Shown here: piece after piece, positions 59,643 to 64,000 of the stretch
How positions within the stretch are numbered: position 1 is the first letter of the stretch
How the letters are laid out: each line of letters starts with the position of its first letter
Source of the DNA: Paenibacillus sp. UNC499MF
GTDB lineage: Bacteria > Bacillota > Bacilli > Paenibacillales > NBRC-103111
Direction: 5' to 3'
Assembly: GCF_900107975.1 (NCBI RefSeq)
Contig: NZ_FNVF01000001.1
Span: 230,311 to 294,310, forward strand
Length of the DNA: 64,000 nt
Notes under the pieces: generated by a model
Seen by the model: only the letters and a program-made list of their open reading frames with translations
What the model was told of the DNA's origin: nothing
Databases searched by the model: none
Program-made: the position numbers and the translations under genes

Positions 59643-59963
59643 ATGCAGAAACACGAAGCGAAAAACTTGTGTCAGCAGCATAAATACCGGTACGTTCTCA
59701 TTCAGCTGAACGACGGTACGGTGCATGACGGTATTATCGAGAGTGTGGACGATGATTATGTATACCTGGCGATTCCCGTAGAGGGCAGAGCCGGCGGCGA
59801 AAGCGAGACGCGGGCGTTCGGCTGGGGATACCCGTATTACGGCTATCCCTACTACGGGTATTTCCCGTACGGCGGGTACCCCTATTATCCGCGGCGCCGC
59901 TTTTACCGGGGGATCTTCCCTCTGGTCGCTCTTACGGCTCTTTCGCTGCTTCCGTATTATTGA
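59643..59963 (+). CDS. Small protein with Sm-like start and Tyr/Gly/Pro-rich tail
   Basis: A 106-residue protein of unknown function. Residues about 14-45 (RYVLIQLNDGTVHDGIIESV then DDDYVYLAIP) look like an Sm/Hfq-like beta-barrel opening (L-DG-V--G-I--V----V-L). The middle is a run of Tyr/Gly/Pro repeats (PYYGYPYYGYFPYGGYPYYP), then RRR and a hydrophobic C-terminus (FPLVALTALSLLPYY). The tail resembles spore-coat or surface proteins. CAGGAGGTG precedes the ATG. Function is unassigned; RNA binding or coat assembly are guesses. Confidence 0.75.
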   Translation: MQKHEAKNLCQQHKYRYVLIQLNDGTVHDGIIESVDDDYVYLAIPVEGRAGGESETRAFGWGYPYYGYPYYGYFPYGGYPYYPRRRFYRGIFPLVALTALSLLPYY

Positions 59964-59977
59964 GACAAAGCCTCATG

Positions 59978-60021
59978 ACCGCCGGGGAGACAAAACCGTC
60001 TTCCGGCGGTTACCTTTTTTT
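59978..60021 (+). terminator. Terminator after the Tyr-rich protein gene
   Basis: ACCGCCGG (59978-59985) with CCGGCGGT (60003-60010), extended by AGAC/GTCT, then ACC and a T7-8 run. Confidence 0.85.
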
Positions 60022-60137
60022 CGGGGAGGCCGCTCACTTTTTATTTTCTTTTTCCCCCGTTATTCAGTATGATAAAAATATACATACAAACATGTGCACA
60101 CGAGCATGTACGATTCGATAAAGGAGGAGACGAGACA

Positions 60138-60485
60138 GTGGATTGCTTATTCTGCAAAATCAGGGACGGACAAATTCCTTCCAAGCAGGTATACGAAGAC
60201 GAGCACGTGCTGGCTTTTCACGATATCCAGCCGGCCGCTCCGGTTCATATCCTGATCATTCCGAAAAAGCATATCGCATCGATGAAAGACGCGGGAGAAG
60301 AAGACTGGGCGCTGATCGGTTCGGTTCACAAGGCCGCGCAGCAAATCGCCCGGGATTTCGGTATCGAAGAGAGCGGCTACCGGCTCATTAACAACTGCGG
60401 ACCCGACAGCGGACAAGTGGTTTTCCACATCCATTACCACCTGCTCGGCGGTACGAATTTGGGCCCTCTAGTAGCTCAAAGATAA
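60138..60485 (+). CDS. HIT-family (histidine triad) nucleotide-binding protein
   Basis: A 115-residue HINT-type hydrolase or transferase acting on nucleoside phosphoramidates. The N-terminus DCLFCKIRDGQIPSK and the catalytic triad in FHIHYHLLGG (His97, His99, His101) are canonical. Start is GTG 60138 with AAGGAGGAG upstream; an ATG at 60069 has no ribosome site. HIT genes commonly lie just before rpsU in these bacteria. Confidence 0.94.
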   Translation: MDCLFCKIRDGQIPSKQVYEDEHVLAFHDIQPAAPVHILIIPKKHIASMKDAGEEDWALIGSVHKAAQQIARDFGIEESGYRLINNCGPDSGQVVFHIHYHLLGGTNLGPLVAQR

Positions 60486-60523
60486 TTCATAGAATTTATT
60501 GTCATAGGAGTAAAGCTTTTAGG

Positions 60524-60553
60524 TTGACACCTATTAACGTTTTCCCCTATAAT
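60524..60553 (+). promoter_or_regulatory. SigA promoter of rpsU
   Basis: TTGACA (60524-60529), 18 bp, TATAAT (60548-60553), both perfect hexamers. The strongest promoter in the window. Confidence 0.92.
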
Positions 60554-60607
60554 GAAGTTTGATGAACCGCTTTGATTGGACGGTCTGTTCGGAGGGAGGG
60601 AAAACTG

Positions 60608-60781
60608 GTGTCAGAAACTCGAGTTCGCAAGAATGAAACCATAGATGCTGCACTTCGCCGCTTTAAGCGTTCCATTGCTAAGGATGGCGTATTGGCGGAG
60701 ATTAAAAAGCGCAAGCACTACGAGAAGCCGAGCGTTAAGCGCAAAAAGAAATCTGAGGCTGCTCGTAAGAGAAAGTTCTAG
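60608..60781 (+). CDS. rpsU: 30S ribosomal protein S21
   Basis: S21 has 57 residues: [20 protein letters not shown] at the start and the basic [12 protein letters not shown] end are characteristic. It starts with GTG after GGAGGGAGGG, driven by a perfect SigA promoter. It is followed by yqeY after 16 bases, the same order as in Bacillus subtilis. Confidence 0.98.
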   Translation: MSETRVRKNETIDAALRRFKRSIAKDGVLAEIKKRKHYEKPSVKRKKKSEAARKRKF

Positions 60782-60797
60782 GAGGCAACCCAAGTTC

Positions 60798-61238
60798 ATG
60801 AGCTTAAGCGAACGTTTGAACGATGATATGAAGCAAGCGATGAAGAGTCAAGACAAGTTTACACTCTCCGTAATCCGTATGGTAAAAGCATCTATCAAGA
60901 ATATCGAGATAGACCAGCGCCGAGCCTTAGATGACAATGAAGTGCTTGATGTTCTGAATCGCGAAGTCAAACAACGCAAAGATTCCCTCCAAGAATTTAA
61001 AAATGCCGGCCGGGACGATTTGGCCGACAGCCTGCACGCTGAGATCGACATTCTAATGAAGTACCTGCCGCAGCAATTAACAGAGGAAGAAGTAAGCGCA
61101 ATTGTAAAGCAGACCATCCAAGAAGTTGGCGCTTCCTCCAAAGCGGATATGGGAAAAGTCATGTCGGCTCTCATGCCGAAAGTAAAAGGACGGGCTGACG
61201 GGAAATTAGTGAACCAACTGGTGCAACAAAACCTGTAA
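60798..61238 (+). CDS. yqeY: GatB/YqeY domain protein
   Basis: A 146-residue YqeY protein, with an N-terminal helical part ([20 protein letters not shown]) and a C-terminal domain homologous to the tail of GatB ([19 protein letters not shown]). Presumed to bind tRNA or act in tRNA amidation; the actual function is not established. AGGAGG overlaps the rpsU stop. Co-transcribed with rpsU and ended by a terminator. Confidence 0.95.
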   Translation: MSLSERLNDDMKQAMKSQDKFTLSVIRMVKASIKNIEIDQRRALDDNEVLDVLNREVKQRKDSLQEFKNAGRDDLADSLHAEIDILMKYLPQQLTEEEVSAIVKQTIQEVGASSKADMGKVMSALMPKVKGRADGKLVNQLVQQNL

Positions 61239-61248
61239 TAAACCGACG

Positions 61249-61281
61249 GGGTCGGAAGCAGCGATGCTTCCGGCCTTTTTT
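61249..61281 (+). terminator. Terminator of rpsU-yqeY
   Basis: GGTCGGAAGCA with TGCTTCCGGCC (61265-61275), followed by six T. Confidence 0.9.
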
Positions 61282-61381
61282 CATAGCCGGAAAACGATAA
61301 AACGGGCACCGCTGAGCAAACTAGCTTATGCCCCTAGTGACGGTAGTCCGCGGAGCCTGCCGCCAACTTTTGTACATTTGG

Positions 61382-61407
61382 TGAAACGTTTTTCATCCCG
61401 TTACGTA
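61382..61407 (+). promoter_or_regulatory. SigW-type ECF promoter of nfeD-floA
   Basis: TGAAAC (61382-61387), 16 bp, CGTA (61404-61407): an exact match to the Bacillus SigW consensus and spacing. The orthologous yqeZ-yqfAB operon of Bacillus subtilis is a known SigW target, which supports the call. Confidence 0.85.
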
Positions 61408-61457
61408 ATAAGAACTAAACTAACTAAATAAAGGCTATAGGGTTAGGAGGAGAAGCC

Positions 61458-62228
61458 ATGATCAGCTTACGAAGAACATTTCTGGGCTGTGCCGCGGTCC
61501 TCGGATCAATCGGCTGCCTGCCCGGTCTGGCGGCGGCATCCGCCGGAACTGCGGCGCAGCAGGGCTTTACGAGTGCGTTCGGCGGTTTCCTGACACATCC
61601 GGCCGTTGCCGCGATCCTGCTTCTGATCGGGATTGTCGGAATCGGACTCGAGCTGCTTTTCTGGACGTTCGGTCTTCTCGGATCGATCGGAGTTATCGGC
61701 TTCGGGCTTTATTTTCTCGGCAATTATCTTGCCGGGGGAGCGGGATCCGGAGATATCGGCCTGTTTGTTTTGGGAGTGCTGCTTCTGCTGCTTGAACTGG
61801 TCATTCCAAGCTTCGGCATACTCGGAATCGCGGGGAGCATCTCCTTGTTCAGCGGAGTGATTCTGGCGGCCGATAATCCTCAGACAGCTGCGCTTTTGCT
61901 TGTTATCGCTTTCGTGGCGGCCGTTGTTCTTCTCTTTATCGCCGTGAAGAAATTTCCGGCAAGGGGTGTGTGGAACCGCTTTATCCTCAAAGAGGAGCTT
62001 ACAACCGAACAAGGTTTTGTATCCAGTTCGTTCAAGCTGCATCTTATGGGGCAAACGGGAACTTCGCTTACTCCGCTTCGCCCGTCCGGTACGGCTCAAT
62101 TTGGGGAAGACCGGGTGGATGTGGTAACGGAAGGCGGATTTATTCCCGCGGGACGCCTTATTAAAGTCGTTCATGTGGAAGGAAGCAGAGTCGTGGTGCA
62201 TGAAGAAGAAGCTGGCGCAGAAAAATAA
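61458..62228 (+). CDS. NfeD-family membrane protein, short form
   Basis: A 256-residue protein with a signal or anchor segment (about 5-28), four close membrane helices (about 45-165: LLLIGIVGIGLELLFW, IGVIGFGLYFL, LGVLLLLLELVIPSFG, LLLVIAFVAAVVLLFI) and a C-terminal OB-fold NfeD domain (TGTSLTPLRPSGTAQFGEDR then VDVVTEGGFI). It lacks the ClpP-like serine protease domain of Bacillus subtilis YqeZ. NfeD proteins partner the flotillin-like protein encoded next. TAGGAGGAG precedes the ATG; SigW-type promoter upstream. Confidence 0.9.
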   Translation: MISLRRTFLGCAAVLGSIGCLPGLAAASAGTAAQQGFTSAFGGFLTHPAVAAILLLIGIVGIGLELLFWTFGLLGSIGVIGFGLYFLGNYLAGGAGSGDIGLFVLGVLLLLLELVIPSFGILGIAGSISLFSGVILAADNPQTAALLLVIAFVAAVVLLFIAVKKFPARGVWNRFILKEELTTEQGFVSSSFKLHLMGQTGTSLTPLRPSGTAQFGEDRVDVVTEGGFIPAGRLIKVVHVEGSRVVVHEEEAGAEK

Positions 62229-62279
62229 AGTAAAGCCGGCGGGCGCCATTTAATTACGTAAAGGGAGGTTTTTTGACGC

Positions 62280-63263
62280 ATGGAATCTTATTTCTATCTG
62301 TTAATTGCCGCAGTAGTTCTGATCTTGTTGATGGTATTTTTCACGTTCGTGCCGGTTATGCTCTGGATTTCCGCTCTGGCATCGGGCGTGCGCATCAGTA
62401 TTTTGACGCTGGTGGCGATGAGGCTGCGGCGTGTTATTCCGAGCCGGATCGTGAATCCGCTCATTAAAGCGATTAAAGCCGGACTGGGACTTAACATTAA
62501 CCAGCTGGAAAGCCACTATCTGGCCGGTGGTAACGTAGACCGGGTTGTTAATGCCTTGATCGCGGCACACCGTGCGGACATCCAATTGCCGTTCGAACGG
62601 GCGGCTGCCATTGATCTGGCCGGCCGTGACGTGCTGCAGGCCGTCCAAATGAGCGTAAACCCGCGTGTCATCGAGACGCCTACGGTTTCCGCGGTTGCCA
62701 AAGACGGGATCGAAGTGAAGGTTATCGCCCGGGTAACGGTACGGGCCAACATTGACCGCCTCGTCGGGGGTGCCGGCGAAGAAACAATTATCGCCCGTGT
62801 CGGCGAGGGGATCGTTACGACAGTGGGCTCCAGCGGCTCGCACAAGGATGTTCTCGAAAATCCGGATATGATTTCCCGGACCGTACTCGGTAAAGGTCTG
62901 GATGCGGGTACCGCTTTTGAAATCTTGTCCATCGATATCGCGGATGTCGACGTAGGCAAGAACATCGGCGCCCACCTGCAAACCGAGCAGGCCGAAGCCG
63001 ACAAGCGGATCGCGCAGGCCAAAGCGGAAGAACGCCGGGCCATGGCCGTCGCCCAGGAGCAGGAAATGAAAGCCCGCGTCGTGGAAATGAGAGCGAAAGT
63101 CGTCGAGGCCGAATCCGAGGTGCCGCAGGCTATGGCGGATGCTATGCGCAACGGAAAGCTCGGCGTGATGGACTACATGAATTATAAAAATATCGATGCC
63201 GATACGCATATGCGCAGTTCCATCGGCAAAATGTCCGAAGAAGGCAAAGAAGGCAAGGAATAA
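62280..63263 (+). CDS. floA: Flotillin-like protein FloA
   Basis: FloA (YqfA, 327 residues) scaffolds functional membrane microdomains. The N-terminal hydrophobic hairpin (about 5-35) is followed by the SPFH/PHB-like domain ([20 protein letters not shown] onwards) and an Ala/Glu/Lys/Arg-rich coiled coil ([20 protein letters not shown], about 240-285), with [19 protein letters not shown] near the end. AAAGGGAGG precedes the ATG. Directly follows nfeD, as in other Bacilli, under the same envelope-stress promoter. Confidence 0.96.
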   Translation: MESYFYLLIAAVVLILLMVFFTFVPVMLWISALASGVRISILTLVAMRLRRVIPSRIVNPLIKAIKAGLGLNINQLESHYLAGGNVDRVVNALIAAHRADIQLPFERAAAIDLAGRDVLQAVQMSVNPRVIETPTVSAVAKDGIEVKVIARVTVRANIDRLVGGAGEETIIARVGEGIVTTVGSSGSHKDVLENPDMISRTVLGKGLDAGTAFEILSIDIADVDVGKNIGAHLQTEQAEADKRIAQAKAEERRAMAVAQEQEMKARVVEMRAKVVEAESEVPQAMADAMRNGKLGVMDYMNYKNIDADTHMRSSIGKMSEEGKEGKE

Positions 63264-63422
63264 AAGAGGTTAACATCTGCCGGGCGCTGCTGCCCGGCAG
63301 ATGAGCCGGTTCCCTTCGGTCCCGAAGGGAATTTGCTTCTTCTTTACTAATCGTTTCAACAAAGCCAAACAAAGCCAACTCGGGAATCTTGATGCAGCCT
63401 GCTCGGGAAAGGGGGCGTCTTT

Positions 63423-63920
63423 ATGGAGCGTCTGATCGAACTGATTGCGAACAATTTCTTTTTTGTGATAATGATCGGTATTTTTCTGGTATCGATGCTG
63501 TCCGGCAAGCGCAAAAAAACCGGCAGCCAGAACCGGATGCCGGATTTCAGCGGACAGGGTCTTCCGCGCCGTCCGGCCGCACCGGCCCGGACTGAGGCCG
63601 GAACAAGCGGGGACCGGGACCGCCGCGTGAGCGCGCCGCCGCAAACGCGGCGCGGGGATTTGTCCGCCGAAGCTGCGGCGGACGATTGGACCGCGGCCGA
63701 GCGCGGACGCAGCGGCGGTTTTGCCGCCAGCGATGCCTGCGGGAGCAAAGCCGCGCCGGCGGAGACGCCGCGCATGCGGGAAGCGCGCGCCGTGCGCGAA
63801 GAAGCTTCCGGCAGCAGCCCCGCTGCCGGTGTCGACCTGCACCCGCGTCAGGCGGTGCAGGGGGTTATCTGGGCCGAAATACTCGGCCCGCCGAGGGCAA
63901 AAAAGCCGTTCCGCCGGTAA
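63423..63920 (+). CDS. Small membrane protein with disordered tail, downstream of floA
   Basis: A 165-residue protein. One N-terminal membrane helix (LIELIANNFFFVIMIGIFLV) is followed by a basic patch and about 100 residues of low-complexity Arg/Ala/Pro/Gly/Glu sequence, then a conserved-looking end AVQGVIWAEILGPPRAKKPF. I do not recognise a domain. Its place matches the small unknown gene yqfB after yqfA in Bacillus subtilis, but homology is not evident. AAAGGGGG precedes the ATG; the stop codon lies inside the terminator hairpin. Confidence 0.72.
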   Translation: MERLIELIANNFFFVIMIGIFLVSMLSGKRKKTGSQNRMPDFSGQGLPRRPAAPARTEAGTSGDRDRRVSAPPQTRRGDLSAEAAADDWTAAERGRSGGFAASDACGSKAAPAETPRMREARAVREEASGSSPAAGVDLHPRQAVQGVIWAEILGPPRAKKPFRR

Positions 63921-63944
63921 TACCGGCCGGAACGGCTTTTTTTT
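63901..63944 (+). terminator. Terminator enclosing the stop codon
   Basis: A 13 bp arm (63901-63913) pairs perfectly with 63928-63940, with an inner CCGGTA/TACCGG extension and an eight-T run. Confidence 0.9.
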
Positions 63945-64000
63945 GCGCCCGAGCGACGAGCGCCCGAGCGACGAGCGCCCGAGCGACGAGCGCCCGAGCG
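63945..64000. repeat. 15-bp tandem repeat running off the window
   Basis: The unit GCGCCCGAGCGACGA is repeated exactly at 63945, 63960 and 63975, with a partial copy to the window edge. It starts directly after the terminator T-run. Confidence 0.95.

Overview
The window is a continuous stretch of chromosome from an endospore-forming Firmicute, most likely a GC-rich member of the Paenibacillaceae. The pointers are the CIRCE-controlled hrcA-grpE-dnaK-dnaJ cluster, AddAB and SbcCD, a Bacillus-type Fnr with its iron-sulfur cysteines at the C-terminus, a GerPA/GerPF-type spore protein, and matches to Bacillus-type sporulation and SigW promoters. Strong AAGGAGG-like ribosome binding sites and several GTG or TTG starts also fit. 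The genus is inferred from gene content and style, not proven. I see no rRNA, tRNA, insertion sequence, prophage or CRISPR array.

Layout. 1-12.6 kb: an ArgA-type acetyltransferase, the heat-shock operon, an APC permease, a small forespore-type pair (YfhD-like plus an unknown), then prmA, an M50 protease, rsmE and mtaB. 12.6-15.2 kb: a short promoter-terminator unit and an ssuD-ssuA sulfonate pair without its ABC permease or ATPase. 15.4-27.6 kb: a class A penicillin-binding protein, a secreted M15 peptidase, NUDIX hydrolase, deoC, a Na/Pi cotransporter, an RlmI-type methyltransferase, DinB, a NucA/NucB-type nuclease, two small unknowns, an AEC transporter, a GNAT and a GerPF-like protein. 27.7-41 kb: addB-addA and sbcD-sbcC, the double-strand-break processing machines. 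41.3-52.9 kb: an anaerobic module of nirB-nirD-nirC, fnr, a hemerythrin-like gene, adhE, pflB and pflA. 53-58 kb: a polysaccharide deacetylase and a lipoprotein/response regulator/histidine kinase operon. 58.4-64 kb: an RsgA-type GTPase, a Tyr-rich small protein, a HIT protein, rpsU-yqeY, a short NfeD with floA behind a SigW-type promoter, and a small membrane protein.

The genes at the two ends (hrcA to mtaB; rpsU-yqeY-nfeD-floA) are neighbours in Bacillus subtilis. Here about 48 kb lies between them.

The best-supported regulatory story is the anaerobic module. The nir, fnr and adhE promoters each carry a TGTGA-N6-TCACA-like Fnr box centred about 41.5 bp upstream of the predicted start. The adhE promoter also has a nearly perfect Rex operator (TNGTGAA-N4-TTCACAA) between its -35 and -10 positions. 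This suggests fermentation and nitrite reduction are switched on jointly by loss of oxygen (Fnr) and a rising NADH/NAD ratio (Rex). I found no clearly unprecedented multi-gene system. The less ordinary items are the large low-complexity insertions in AddA, the lipoprotein-two-component operon, the promoter-terminator unit before ssuD, and the Sm-like/Tyr-rich small protein.
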